Assembly: GCA_036824465.1 (NCBI GenBank)
Contig: DAITAC010000029.1
Coordinates: 1 to 41,288 of the forward strand
From: JAKOQB01 sp036824465
GTDB taxonomy: Bacteria > Pseudomonadota > Gammaproteobacteria > Burkholderiales > Burkholderiaceae_F
Direction of reading: 5' to 3'
Length of the DNA stretch: 41,288 bases
A model generated the notes under the pieces. It was not told where the DNA came from, did not search any database, and worked only from the letters and a program-made list of their open reading frames with translations. Within the stretch, counting starts at the first letter, position 1. Every line of letters starts with the position of its first letter. Positions 20,953-29,282 of the stretch are shown here, piece by piece. Both the position numbers and the translations under genes were made by a program.

Positions 20953-21213
20953 ATGAAGCTCGACGTCGCGCGCATCTCCAATGACAATGCTGCCGCGTTG
21001 CTCGAACAGGGGCTCGCGGCAATTCGCGGTGGCGACGTCGCCTTCGATCTGAGCGAAGTCAAGGACTGCAACACGGCCGCGGTCGCGATGCTGCTTTTGT
21101 GGCAGCGCGAGGCGGGTGCGCGCGGCACCGTCTTGCGTCTGACGGGACTGCCCGCCAATCTGAAGAGCCTCGCGCAGTTGTATGGCGTCGCGGCACTGGT
21201 CAACGACGGATGA
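20953..21213 (+). CDS. mlaB: STAS-domain subunit of the Mla transporter
   Basis: Small cytoplasmic STAS protein that binds MlaF and supports its activity. The 86-residue product from the ATG at 20953 has the STAS core VAFDLSEVKDCNTAAVAMLLLW, with T41 at the position where many STAS proteins carry a phosphorylatable Ser or Thr. A longer open frame from 20908 would overlap the end of mlaC and adds an unrelated basic stretch, so I use the Met at 20953. Last gene of the mla run. Confidence 0.88.
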   Translation: MKLDVARISNDNAAALLEQGLAAIRGGDVAFDLSEVKDCNTAAVAMLLLWQREAGARGTVLRLTGLPANLKSLAQLYGVAALVNDG

Positions 21214-21268
21214 GTGAACTTCGCTCTTGCGTTCGCGCCTGCAAGCGCGAGCGGCGTCGACCCGGCGA

Positions 21269-21285
21269 CAGGCCCGCAGGGCCTG
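21269..21285. terminator. 7-bp hairpin after mlaB
   Basis: CAGGCCC (21269-21275) pairs perfectly with GGGCCTG (21279-21285) around GCA, 55 bases after the mlaB stop. No T-run follows. It may help end the mla transcript just before the next promoter. Confidence 0.3.
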
Positions 21286-21309
21286 CCACCTGATCGGCCT
21301 CTGGCCCCG

Positions 21310-21349
21310 TAGAATTGCATTGTTCGCCGCCCCGAAAACCGGGGCGGCG
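21310..21349 (+). promoter_or_regulatory. -10 box and 10-bp leader hairpin before the ABC transporter gene
   Basis: TAGAAT at 21310-21315 is a good -10 box and would start transcription near 21322. The transcript would then begin with a perfect 10-bp hairpin: CGCCGCCCCG (21325-21334), loop AAAAC, CGGGGCGGCG (21340-21349). The ATG follows at 21357 with no Shine-Dalgarno sequence between. A 5'-end hairpin commonly stabilises mRNA or controls initiation. The -35 region is poor. It could alternatively be a terminator of the upstream operon, but no T-run follows. Confidence 0.45.
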
Positions 21350-21356
21350 GCGTTTC

Positions 21357-22301
21357 ATGCCACTGACGCCCGCCATCGAAGCCATTGACGTCGCCAAGCG
21401 CTATGCGACCAAGGGCGCAGGCGTCACCGCGCTCGACGGCGTCAGCCTGCGCATCGAGCAGGGTGAATTCTTCGGTCTGCTTGGTCCCAACGGCGCCGGC
21501 AAGACCACGCTGATCTCGATCATCGCCGGGCTGGCGCGCGCTACGCGCGGAACGGTGACAGTGATGGGAAACGATGTCGTTCGCGACTACCGTGCGGCGC
21601 GTCGCAGTCTGGGCGTGGTGCCGCAGGAACTGGTGTTCGATCCCTTTTTCAGCGTGCGCGAGACGCTGCGCTTCCAGTCCGGGTACTTCGGCCTGCGCAG
21701 CAACGATGCGTGGATCGAGGAGGTGATGGCGAATCTTGACCTGACCGGCAAGGCTGACGCCAACATGCGCTCGCTATCGGGCGGCATGAAGCGGCGCGTT
21801 CTCGTCGCACAGGCGCTCGTGCATCGGCCGCCGGTGATCGTGCTCGACGAGCCCACTGCGGGTGTGGACGTTGAACTGCGCCAGGGTCTGTGGGCGTTCG
21901 TGCGCCGCCTGAATCGCGAAGGCCACACCATCGTGCTGACCACGCACTACCTCGAGGAGGCGCAGGAGCTGTGCAACCGAATCGCGATGCTGAAGGCAGG
22001 GCGCGTCATCGCGCTGGATGAGACGCGCGAACTGCTCAATCGCCTGGCCGACGTGCGCATCAGCATGCGGCTGAACGGCGCGTTGCCCGAGGCGTTGCGC
22101 GCGCGTGTGATCGAAGAAAGCGACACGCACGTCACACTGCGTCTCGGTGGCGCGTCCGAGGTGGAAAGCGTACTCGCCACCTGTCGCGCTGCCGGTTGCA
22201 CCATCGATGAACTCGATGTTGGCCACGCCGATCTGGAAGACGTGTTCATGCAGCTGATGGCCGCGGCATCGCCTCGGCCGTTGGAAAGAAAGGCGGCGTG
22301 A
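21357..22301 (+). CDS. ABC-2 type transporter ATP-binding protein (YadG-like)
   Basis: ATPase of a two-gene ABC-2 exporter, 314 residues. Walker A is GPNGAGKT at 43-50, signature LSGGMKRR, Walker B VIVLDEPTAGVD, switch histidine in LTTHYLEEA. A C-terminal extension of about 80 residues is typical of YadG/NodI-like subunits. I start at the ATG at 21357; an upstream TTG would extend the protein through the leader hairpin. The stop overlaps the permease start by one base (TGATG). Substrate is unknown; the site beside the mla operon suggests an envelope component, by inference only. Confidence 0.9.
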   Translation: MPLTPAIEAIDVAKRYATKGAGVTALDGVSLRIEQGEFFGLLGPNGAGKTTLISIIAGLARATRGTVTVMGNDVVRDYRAARRSLGVVPQELVFDPFFSVRETLRFQSGYFGLRSNDAWIEEVMANLDLTGKADANMRSLSGGMKRRVLVAQALVHRPPVIVLDEPTAGVDVELRQGLWAFVRRLNREGHTIVLTTHYLEEAQELCNRIAMLKAGRVIALDETRELLNRLADVRISMRLNGALPEALRARVIEESDTHVTLRLGGASEVESVLATCRAAGCTIDELDVGHADLEDVFMQLMAAASPRPLERKAA

Positions 22302-23077
22302 TGGCGGCACTCGTTCTCGACAGCTCCGGGTTCCGCACGCTGCTGTACAAGGAGGTGCTGCGTTTCTGGAAGGTCAGTTTCCAGACGGTCGCTGCACCCG
22401 TGCTTACCGGAGTGTTGTACCTGCTGGTATTCGGCCACGTGCTGGAAGCGCATGTCGAGGCGTTTCGGGGCGTCAGTTACACCGCATTCCTGATTCCCGG
22501 ACTGGTGATGATGAGTGTGCTGCAAAACGCATTTGCCAACAGTTCGTCGTCGCTGATCCAGTCAAAGATCACCGGCAACCTGGTGTTCGTGCTGCTGCCG
22601 CCGCTGTCGAACCTGGAATTCTTCGGCGCCTATGTGTTCGCGTCGATCGCGCGCGGGCTGGTGGTGGGCGTCGGTGTGTTTGCAGTGACGCTTTGGTTCG
22701 CGCCGCTTTCAATCGAGGCCCCGCTTTGGATAGCCGTGTTTGCGCTGGCCGGCAGCGCGTTGCTGGGGGTACTGGGGCTGATTGCCGGCATCGTTTCAGA
22801 CAAGTTCGATCAGCTGGCTGCGTTCCAGAATTTCATCATCATGCCGGCGACCTTCCTGTCCGGCGTCTTCTATTCCGTGCACGGGCTGCCGCCGTTCTGG
22901 CAGGCGGTGTCGCACTTCAATCCGTTCTTCTACATGGTGGACGGTTTTCGCTACGGTTTCTTTGCGCAGGCCGACGTGTCGCCATGGATCAGCCTGGTCG
23001 TCGTGATGGTCGCGCTGCTGATTGCATCGGCGATTTCGCTCACCATGCTCGAGCGCGGCTATAAGATCCGGAACTGA
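22301..23077 (+). CDS. ABC-2 type transporter permease (YadH-like)
   Basis: Inner-membrane partner of the preceding ATPase, 258 residues from the ATG at 22301, with about six hydrophobic segments. The family signature region NFIIMPATFLSGVFYSVHGLPP and the following NPFFYMVDGFRYG motif are clear. A GTG codon immediately before the ATG could add one residue. Its stop and the next gene's ATG share one base (23077), so transporter and BolA gene are co-translated. Confidence 0.9.
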   Translation: MAALVLDSSGFRTLLYKEVLRFWKVSFQTVAAPVLTGVLYLLVFGHVLEAHVEAFRGVSYTAFLIPGLVMMSVLQNAFANSSSSLIQSKITGNLVFVLLPPLSNLEFFGAYVFASIARGLVVGVGVFAVTLWFAPLSIEAPLWIAVFALAGSALLGVLGLIAGIVSDKFDQLAAFQNFIIMPATFLSGVFYSVHGLPPFWQAVSHFNPFFYMVDGFRYGFFAQADVSPWISLVVVMVALLIASAISLTMLERGYKIRN

Positions 23078-23322
23078 TGCTTCCCTCCCCGGACGACGTC
23101 AAACGCTATATCGCTGCCGGCCTCGATTGCGACGTGCTGCAGGTCGACGGCGACGGTCAGCACTTCGATGCGCTGATCGTCAGCGCTGCATTTGAAGGCA
23201 AGAACCGAATCCAGCGGCATCAGCTTGTCTACGCTGCACTTGGCGAACGGATGCGCGCCGAAGTGCATGCGCTGTCGATGCACACGCTGACACCATCCGA
23301 ATACGTACAGGCAGCGCGATGA
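23077..23322 (+). CDS. ibaG: BolA-family protein (IbaG/YrbA-like)
   Basis: Small BolA-type protein of 81 residues. Such proteins pair with monothiol glutaredoxins in iron-sulfur handling; IbaG in E. coli is linked to acid stress and lies next to murA, as here. The BolA core is visible as DGDGQHFDALIVSAAFEGKNRIQRHQLVYAALGERM, including the RxxRHQ-like helix and the conserved His in ALSMHTLTP. It overlaps the permease gene by one base and is followed by murA after 112 bases. Confidence 0.9.
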   Translation: MLPSPDDVKRYIAAGLDCDVLQVDGDGQHFDALIVSAAFEGKNRIQRHQLVYAALGERMRAEVHALSMHTLTPSEYVQAAR

Positions 23323-23434
23323 CACGCGTTTCACCGCGACTTCACAATCACTTGGCATGTGCCTCACGCTGGGCGGCGATCGTTCGCCTCGGCGGACCGC
23401 GTCTCGCGGGCCGCATCGAACCGAGGAGACTGTC

Positions 23435-24787
23435 ATGCCCGATTCGCCGCGCTTCACCTCTGCCGTACGTCTGCGTTATCCGCAGCCGCAAGCAGCGCCA
23501 CCTGTTCGACTCGCCGCGCCGGCCATGGACAAGCTGAAGATCCATGGCGGCGCGCCGCTGCGCGGCGAGATCGCCGCAGCCGGCGCCAAGAACGCCGCGT
23601 TGCCGATCATGGCGGCGGCGCTGCTGACGAAAGGTGCGCTGCGACTTTCCAACTTGCCAACACTGGCCGACATCGCGACCATGTCAAAGCTGTTGCGCGG
23701 GATGGGAGGTCGTATCGAACGTGACGCCGACGCCGTGACCGTCCAGGCCGCCGAGATCACCTCGACCGAAGCGCCGTACGAACTGGTCAAGACGATGCGC
23801 GCGTCGGTGCTGGTGCTGGGTCCGCTGGTGGCGCGCTTCGGCCGTGCGCGTGTGTCGTTGCCGGGTGGCTGCGCGATCGGCGCGCGCCCGGTCGATCAGC
23901 ACATCAAGGGGCTGCAGGCTCTGGGCGCGGAGATCCGCATCGAGCAGGGCTACATCGTTGCCGAAGCCGCGCGCCTGAAAGGCACGCGCATTGTCACTGA
24001 CATGGTGACGGTGACCGGCACCGAGAACCTGATGATGGCTGCCGCATTAGCCGACGGCGAAACGGTGATCGAGAACGCCGCGCGCGAGCCGGAGGTGATC
24101 GATCTCGCGCATTGCCTGAACGCCATGGGCGCGCGCGTGCGCGGCGCCGGCACTGACCGCATCGTGATCGACGGTGTGTCCGAACTGCACGGTGCAGACC
24201 ATCGCGTGATGCCGGATCGGATCGAGACCGGCACGTTTCTGGTCGCGGCGACGGCCTGTGGCCAGTTCGGCGGCAGTGACATGCGACTGACACGCGCTGC
24301 ACCGGATACGCTGGACGCGGTGCTGAACAAGCTGCGTGAGGCGGGCGCGCAGGTCGACATCGACGCCGAATCAATTCGCTTGAAGATGAACGATCGACCG
24401 CGCGCGGTCAGCCTGCGCACCGCGCCATTCCCGGCGTTTCCGACCGACATGCAGGCGCAGTTCATGGCGCTGGATTGCATGGCCGACGGCGTCGGTCGCA
24501 TCACCGAGACGATCTTTGAAAACCGCTTCATGCACGTGCTGGAACTGCAGCGGCTTGGCGCGCACATCGACATTGAAGGCAACACCGCCATCGTGCACGG
24601 CGTGCCGAAGCTTTCGTCCGCACGCGTGATGGCGACCGATCTACGCGCGTCTGCCAGCCTGGTGATCGCAGGGTTGATGGCGGAAGGAGAGACCCTCGTC
24701 GACCGCATCTACCATCTGGATCGCGGGTACGATCGGATGGAACAGCGCCTGGCGCAGCTTGGCGCGAGAATCGAGCGGGTAAATTGA
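23435..24787 (+). CDS. murA: UDP-N-acetylglucosamine 1-carboxyvinyltransferase
   Basis: Transfers enolpyruvate from PEP to UDP-GlcNAc, the first committed step of peptidoglycan synthesis. The catalytic Cys is in PGGCAIGARPVDQH, residue 146 from this start and 116 from the usual family Met at 23525, close to the family's Cys115. Other marks are GAKNAALPIMAA and the end DRIYHLDRGYDRMEQRL. I choose 23435 because GAGGAGA at 23423-23429 is a strong, correctly spaced ribosome-binding site, whereas 23525 has none. This gives 450 residues with a 30-residue Pro/Ala/Arg-rich N-terminal extension not needed for the fold. If 23525 is used the protein is 420 residues, the normal length. Confidence 0.95.
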   Translation: MPDSPRFTSAVRLRYPQPQAAPPVRLAAPAMDKLKIHGGAPLRGEIAAAGAKNAALPIMAAALLTKGALRLSNLPTLADIATMSKLLRGMGGRIERDADAVTVQAAEITSTEAPYELVKTMRASVLVLGPLVARFGRARVSLPGGCAIGARPVDQHIKGLQALGAEIRIEQGYIVAEAARLKGTRIVTDMVTVTGTENLMMAAALADGETVIENAAREPEVIDLAHCLNAMGARVRGAGTDRIVIDGVSELHGADHRVMPDRIETGTFLVAATACGQFGGSDMRLTRAAPDTLDAVLNKLREAGAQVDIDAESIRLKMNDRPRAVSLRTAPFPAFPTDMQAQFMALDCMADGVGRITETIFENRFMHVLELQRLGAHIDIEGNTAIVHGVPKLSSARVMATDLRASASLVIAGLMAEGETLVDRIYHLDRGYDRMEQRLAQLGARIERVN

Positions 24788-24794
24788 ATTTCTT

Positions 24795-24851
24795 GGCACA
24801 GAGACACAGAGAACACCGGGAAATGCGAGCTTTCTCTGTTCCCTCCGTGCC
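24795..24851. repeat. CACAGAG-type intergenic imperfect palindrome
   Basis: GGCACAGAGACACAGAG at 24795 onward holds an eight-base period (CACAGAGA CACAGAG) and pairs imperfectly with TTCTCTGTTCCCTCCGTGCC at 24832-24851. Together they form a long, imperfect hairpin that fills most of the murA-hisG gap. From memory, CACAGAGACACAGAG strings are widespread between genes in many bacterial genomes. No function is known to me. Confidence 0.6.
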
Positions 24852-24876
24852 GTTGTGGTGATCATAGGTTTTCGAA

Positions 24877-25515
24877 GTGATTACTCTTGCGTTATCGAAA
24901 GGACGGATCTTCGACGAGACCGCGCCGCTGCTCGCACGCGCCGGCATCACGCCGCAGGAGGATCCGGAGGTCTCGCGCAAGCTGATCATCGGCACGTCGA
25001 ATTCCGGCGTCCGCATCGTGGTCGTGCGCGCCTCCGATGTCCCCACTTATGTGCAGTACGGTGCTGCGGAGCTCGGCGTCGCCGGCAGGGACGTGCTGAT
25101 GGAGCATGGCGGCGGCGGCCTGTATCAGCCACTCGACCTGGGCATCGCGAAATGCCGGCTGTGCGTCGCAGTGCCGGCCGGGTTCGACTACGCAAGCGCG
25201 GTGCGACGCGGCGCACGGCTACGCGTTGCCACCAAGTACGTGGCGAGCGCGCGCGAGCACTTTGCGTCCAAGGGCGTGCACGTCGACGTGATCAGACTGT
25301 ACGGCTCGATGGAACTCGCACCGCTGGCGGGACTGGCCGATGCGATCGTCGATCTCGTCTCCAGCGGTGGAACATTGCGTGCCAACAACCTGATCGAGGT
25401 CGAGCAGATCGCCGCCATCAGTTCACGGCTGATCGTGAACCAGGCTGCGCTGAAGCTGAAGCGCGACGAATTGATGCCGGTCATCGAGCAGCTGGAAGCC
25501 GCGGTGCGAGCATGA
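24877..25515 (+). CDS. hisG: ATP phosphoribosyltransferase, short-form catalytic subunit
   Basis: First step of histidine synthesis: joins ATP and PRPP to phosphoribosyl-ATP. The 212 residues are the short form, which lacks the C-terminal regulatory domain and needs HisZ for activity and histidine feedback. No hisZ lies in this window. Motifs are LALSKGRIFDE at the N-terminus and the PRPP-binding DAIVDLVSSGGTLRANNL. The start is GTG at 24877, with only a weak AGG upstream. Its stop overlaps the hisD ATG (ATGA at 25512-25515). Confidence 0.96.
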   Translation: MITLALSKGRIFDETAPLLARAGITPQEDPEVSRKLIIGTSNSGVRIVVVRASDVPTYVQYGAAELGVAGRDVLMEHGGGGLYQPLDLGIAKCRLCVAVPAGFDYASAVRRGARLRVATKYVASAREHFASKGVHVDVIRLYGSMELAPLAGLADAIVDLVSSGGTLRANNLIEVEQIAAISSRLIVNQAALKLKRDELMPVIEQLEAAVRA

Positions 25516-26810
25516 AGATGCGCCGACTCGACACGCGCGCAGCGGATTTCGACGCTGCATTTGCACAACTCGTCGCGCATGATTCTGCGATCGACCGCGA
25601 AATCGAGCGCGCGGCCGAGGCGATTGTCGAGGACGTGCGAGTGCGTGGTGATGCAGCCGTGCTTGAAACCACGAATCGCCTCGACCGCATGTCCGCTCCC
25701 TCTGTGGCGGCGCTCGAAATATCGACGCGCGAAATGCAGACCGCACTCGATGCGCTGGCGGTCGAAGACCGGTCTGCGCTCGAGGCGGCAGCACGCCGCA
25801 TCCAGACGTTTCACGAGAGGCAGCGGGCGGAGTCGTGGACGATCAGAGAAGCCGACGGCACCGAACTCGGCCAGCGCGTGACCCCGCTCGACAGCGTGGG
25901 CGTGTACGTGCCGGGCGGACTGGCGGCGTATCCGTCATCGGTGCTGATGAACGTCATTCCGGCGCAAGTCGCGGGCGTGAAGGACATCGTGATGGTGTCG
26001 CCCACGCCGGACGGCGAGCGCAACCGGCTGGTGCTCGCCGCGGCAAGCCTGGCCGGCGTGACACGCGCGTTCGCGATCGGCGGTGCGCAGGCGGTGGCTG
26101 CATTGGCGTACGGCACGGCGACCGTGCCGCGCGTCGACAAGGTCGTAGGTCCCGGCAACGCGTATGTCGCGGCAGCCAAACGACGCGTGTTCGGCGTGGT
26201 CGGCATCGACATGATCGCCGGCCCGAGCGAGATCCTGGTGATCTGCGACGGCAAGACCGATCCCGACTGGATCGCGATGGATCTGTTTTCTCAGGCCGAG
26301 CACGACGAACTCGCGCAGGCGATCCTGTTGACGCCCGACGCCAGCTTCATCGAGGCCGTGGCCGCGTCGATTGCCAAGCTTTTGCCGACAATGCCGCGGC
26401 GCGCGATCATCGAAAAGAGCCTAGCGGGTCGCGGTGCGCTCATCCTGACCGCGAGTCTTGAAGAAGCCTGCGCCGTTGCCGACCGCATTGCGCCGGAACA
26501 TCTGGAGATCTCCACGGACGCGCCCGAACAGTGGGCAGAAAAGATTCGCCATGCCGGCGCAATATTTCTCGGCCGCTATTCGTCCGAGTCGCTTGGCGAC
26601 TACTGCGCCGGTCCCAACCACGTGCTGCCGACTGCGCGCACCGCGCGCTTCTCCTCGCCGCTCGGCGTGTACGACTTCCAGAAGCGCACCAGCCTGATCC
26701 GCGTATCGCCGCAGGGCGCGCAGACGCTCGGCCGCATCGCATCGCGGCTGGCCCAGGGCGAGCGCTTGCCCGCGCATGCGCAAAGCGCGGAACTGCGCTT
26801 CGGCAAATGA
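25512..26810 (+). CDS. hisD: histidinol dehydrogenase
   Basis: Zinc enzyme that oxidises histidinol to histidine in two NAD-dependent steps, the last reactions of the pathway. It has 432 residues, the usual length. Clear family stretches are VPGGLAAYPSSVLMN, KVVGPGNAYVAAAKRRVFG, DMIAGPSEI, DLFSQAEHDE (Zn and catalytic region) and the ending FSSPLGVYDFQKRTS. The ATG at 25512 overlaps the hisG stop by four bases and its own stop overlaps the hisC ATG by four, so these three genes are coupled. Confidence 0.97.
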   Translation: MKMRRLDTRAADFDAAFAQLVAHDSAIDREIERAAEAIVEDVRVRGDAAVLETTNRLDRMSAPSVAALEISTREMQTALDALAVEDRSALEAAARRIQTFHERQRAESWTIREADGTELGQRVTPLDSVGVYVPGGLAAYPSSVLMNVIPAQVAGVKDIVMVSPTPDGERNRLVLAAASLAGVTRAFAIGGAQAVAALAYGTATVPRVDKVVGPGNAYVAAAKRRVFGVVGIDMIAGPSEILVICDGKTDPDWIAMDLFSQAEHDELAQAILLTPDASFIEAVAASIAKLLPTMPRRAIIEKSLAGRGALILTASLEEACAVADRIAPEHLEISTDAPEQWAEKIRHAGAIFLGRYSSESLGDYCAGPNHVLPTARTARFSSPLGVYDFQKRTSLIRVSPQGAQTLGRIASRLAQGERLPAHAQSAELRFGK

Positions 26811-27892
26811 ACGCGACGACGGGCGTGCGCCCGGACCTCTCGATCATCCGCGATGACATCCGTGCGATCAGCGGTTACCACGTGCTGCCGGCAGCGGGGT
26901 TCATCAAGCTCGACGCGATGGAAAACCCGTTCGGCTTGCCGGCTGCGGTCGCGCATGAACTCGGCGCGCGGCTGGCGCAAGTGGCATTGAACCGCTACCC
27001 ACCTGCGAATCCGGACGCGTTCAAGGCGAAACTGGCGCACGCAGTGGGTCTGCCGGCGGGCATGCGGTTAATGCTCGGCAACGGCTCCGATGAACTGATC
27101 CATCTCGTGATCCAGACCTGTGCCAGGCCCGGGACAACCATTATTTCGCCGTGGCCGAGCTTCGCTATGTACGAGATGAGCGCGCTGTTCGATGGCTGCC
27201 ACTTTGTTGGTGTTCCGCTGCGGAGGGACTTTTCGCTCGACCGTGACGCGATGTTGACGGCAATCGCGGCGCATCGACCGGCGGCGATCTTCATTTCGTG
27301 GCCCAACAATCCGACCGGCAATCTCTTCGATCGCGCCGCAGTCGAAGAGATCCTCGACGCCGCGCCGGGTCTGGTTGTGCTCGACGAGGCGTATCTGCCC
27401 TTCGCGCAAGACACCTGGATGCCGCAACTGCTGTCGCGGCCGAACCTGCTGGTACTGCGGACACTCTCCAAGCTCGGACTGGCCGGCATCCGGCTCGGCT
27501 ATCTGTGCGGAGACCCCGCCTGGATTGAACAGTTCGATAAAGTGCGCCCGCCATACAACGTCAATGTGCTGACGCTCGCGACGGCGGAGTTCATGCTCGA
27601 CCAGATGCCGTTGCTCGATGGACAGGCGGCCGCGCTTCGTGCTGAACGCGCGCGGCTGTTGACGGCCCTTCGTGCTTTCGCCGCGGCGACGGCATTCGAC
27701 TCGGCCGCCAACTTTGTCCTGTTTCGCGTCGCCGATGCCGACGGCGTCTTTGCACGCCTCAAGGAGCGCGGCATACTGATCAGGAATGTCTCGCGCATGC
27801 ATCCGCTGCTCGCCGGCTGCCTGCGCACCACCGTCGGAACGCCGGCTGAAAATGATGCGTTCATCGATGCCTTGAAAGCGAGCCTGAGTTGA
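26807..27892 (+). CDS. hisC: histidinol-phosphate aminotransferase
   Basis: PLP enzyme that transaminates imidazole-acetol phosphate to histidinol phosphate. The 361-residue protein is a fold type I aminotransferase. The PLP lysine is K222 in TLSKLGLAGIRLGYL, and the cofactor pocket includes the substrate-side NPTGN and the DEAY motif. The N-terminal region KLDAMENPFG is typical of HisC. The start at 26807 overlaps hisD by four bases. hisB follows after four bases. Confidence 0.95.
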   Translation: MNATTGVRPDLSIIRDDIRAISGYHVLPAAGFIKLDAMENPFGLPAAVAHELGARLAQVALNRYPPANPDAFKAKLAHAVGLPAGMRLMLGNGSDELIHLVIQTCARPGTTIISPWPSFAMYEMSALFDGCHFVGVPLRRDFSLDRDAMLTAIAAHRPAAIFISWPNNPTGNLFDRAAVEEILDAAPGLVVLDEAYLPFAQDTWMPQLLSRPNLLVLRTLSKLGLAGIRLGYLCGDPAWIEQFDKVRPPYNVNVLTLATAEFMLDQMPLLDGQAAALRAERARLLTALRAFAAATAFDSAANFVLFRVADADGVFARLKERGILIRNVSRMHPLLAGCLRTTVGTPAENDAFIDALKASLS

Positions 27893-27896
27893 ACCC

Positions 27897-28490
27897 ATGA
27901 CCGCGCGCATCGCCGAAGTCGTCCGCAACACCAGGGAAACGCAGATCCGTGTTGTCGTCAATCTCGACGGCAGCGGGCAGAGCCAGCTTGCGACTGGCAT
28001 CGGGTTCTTTGACCACATGCTCGACCAGGTGGCGCGCCACGGTGCACTCGACCTGACGGTGGAGGCCAAGGGTGACCTGCACATCGATGGCCATCACACA
28101 GTGGAAGATGTCGGCATCACATTCGGGCAGGCACTGGCGCAGGCAGCGGGCGACAAGAGGGGCATCCGCCGCTACGGTCATGCCTATGTGCCGCTCGACG
28201 AAGCACTGTCGCGCGTGGTGATCGACCTGTCCGGCCGGCCGGGGCTCGAATGGCACGTGCCGTTTACGCGCGCAATGATCGGCGGGTTCGATGTCGACCT
28301 GGCGCACGAATTCTTCCAGGGTTTCGTCAATCACGCGTTGGTCACGCTGCACGTCGACAATCTGCGTGGCGACAACGCGCACCATCAGTGTGAGACGGTG
28401 TTCAAGGCGTTCGCGCGCGCATTGCGGGCGGCGCTCGAAGTCGATCCGCGCGTGGCCGGTGTGGTTCCTTCCACCAAAGGAACTTTGTGA
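27897..28490 (+). CDS. hisB: imidazoleglycerol-phosphate dehydratase
   Basis: Monofunctional, manganese-dependent dehydratase of 197 residues; the phosphatase domain found in enterobacterial HisB is absent. Metal-binding histidine motifs are GFFDHMLDQVARHG, DGHHTVEDVGI, HEFFQGF and GDNAHHQCE. The ATG lies four bases after hisC. Its TGA stop (28488-28490) falls inside the left arm of an intergenic repeat that fills the gap to hisH. Confidence 0.97.
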   Translation: MTARIAEVVRNTRETQIRVVVNLDGSGQSQLATGIGFFDHMLDQVARHGALDLTVEAKGDLHIDGHHTVEDVGITFGQALAQAAGDKRGIRRYGHAYVPLDEALSRVVIDLSGRPGLEWHVPFTRAMIGGFDVDLAHEFFQGFVNHALVTLHVDNLRGDNAHHQCETVFKAFARALRAALEVDPRVAGVVPSTKGTL

Positions 28491-28567
28491 TCCGCGATCT
28501 GTGACCCGCGAGGAGCGGCACCCGGACGGACACGGCAGGGACAAAGGATCACGAATCACGATGATCG
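28487..28567. repeat. GATCACG-type intergenic repeat at hisB-hisH
   Basis: The left side has GTGATCC (28487-28493) followed by imperfect copies (GTGATCCGCGA and GTGACCCGCGA). The right side has GGATCAC (28546-28552) leading into ATCACGAATCACGA, a tandem 7-base repeat that ends at the hisH start codon. The two sides are in inverted order. The element overlaps the hisB stop and the hisH ATG, so it fits the junction exactly. Confidence 0.5.
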
Positions 28568-29205
28568 CTGTCGTCGATTACGGCATGGGCAACCTGCGCT
28601 CGGTGGCGAAAGCGCTCGAGCACGTCGCACCGAAGGAGTCGATCGTGGTGTCCTCGGACGCGGCAGTGATCAACTCCGCCACACGGGTCGTCTTCCCGGG
28701 CCAGGGCGCCATGCCCGATTGCATGCATTACCTGCGCCAGGCCGGGCTGGAAGACGCGGTGCGCAAGGCGATTCAGGTCAAGCCGGTTCTGGCGGTCTGT
28801 ATCGGCGAGCAGATGCTGTTCGACTACTCGGAGGAGTCGCGTACGCTGGGCGCAACCACGCCTGGCCTGGGCCTGTTTCCCGGCGCGGTGGTCCGTTTTC
28901 GCGACGCGGACATGCGACACGGTGGGGTCCGGCTGAAAGTGCCGCACATGGGCTGGAACCGCGTGCGACAGGCGCACCCGCACCCGCTCTGGGCCGGCAT
29001 CGACGACGGCGATTACTTCTACTTCGTCCATAGCTATTACGTCGCGCCCGCCGATCAGCGACTGACGGTCGGCGATTCGGACTATGGTGTGACCTTTACC
29101 TGTGCGGTCGCGCGGGATAATATTTTCGCCACGCAGTTCCATCCCGAAAAAAGCGCCGCCTCCGGACTCAGGCTTTACGAGAACTTCACCCGCTGGAATC
29201 CCTGA
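28561..29205 (+). CDS. hisH: imidazole glycerol phosphate synthase, glutaminase subunit
   Basis: Class I glutamine amidotransferase that delivers ammonia to HisF. The 214-residue protein has nucleophile C80 in AVCIGEQMLF and the partner H194 and E196 in QFHPEKS. The N-terminus IAVVDYGMGNLRSV is diagnostic. Unlike the tightly coupled hisG-D-C-B, a 70-base gap separates it from hisB, filled by the 7-base repeat, and no clear ribosome-binding site precedes the ATG at 28561. Its partner hisF is 1.6 kb away on the same strand. Confidence 0.96.
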   Translation: MIAVVDYGMGNLRSVAKALEHVAPKESIVVSSDAAVINSATRVVFPGQGAMPDCMHYLRQAGLEDAVRKAIQVKPVLAVCIGEQMLFDYSEESRTLGATTPGLGLFPGAVVRFRDADMRHGGVRLKVPHMGWNRVRQAHPHPLWAGIDDGDYFYFVHSYYVAPADQRLTVGDSDYGVTFTCAVARDNIFATQFHPEKSAASGLRLYENFTRWNP

Positions 29206-29282
29206 TTCTGGCCCCTCCGGCGCCTTCCACTGTCCCCGCTCGCAGCGACGATTCGACCCCGCGCTGTACCCCCAAGATCTCA

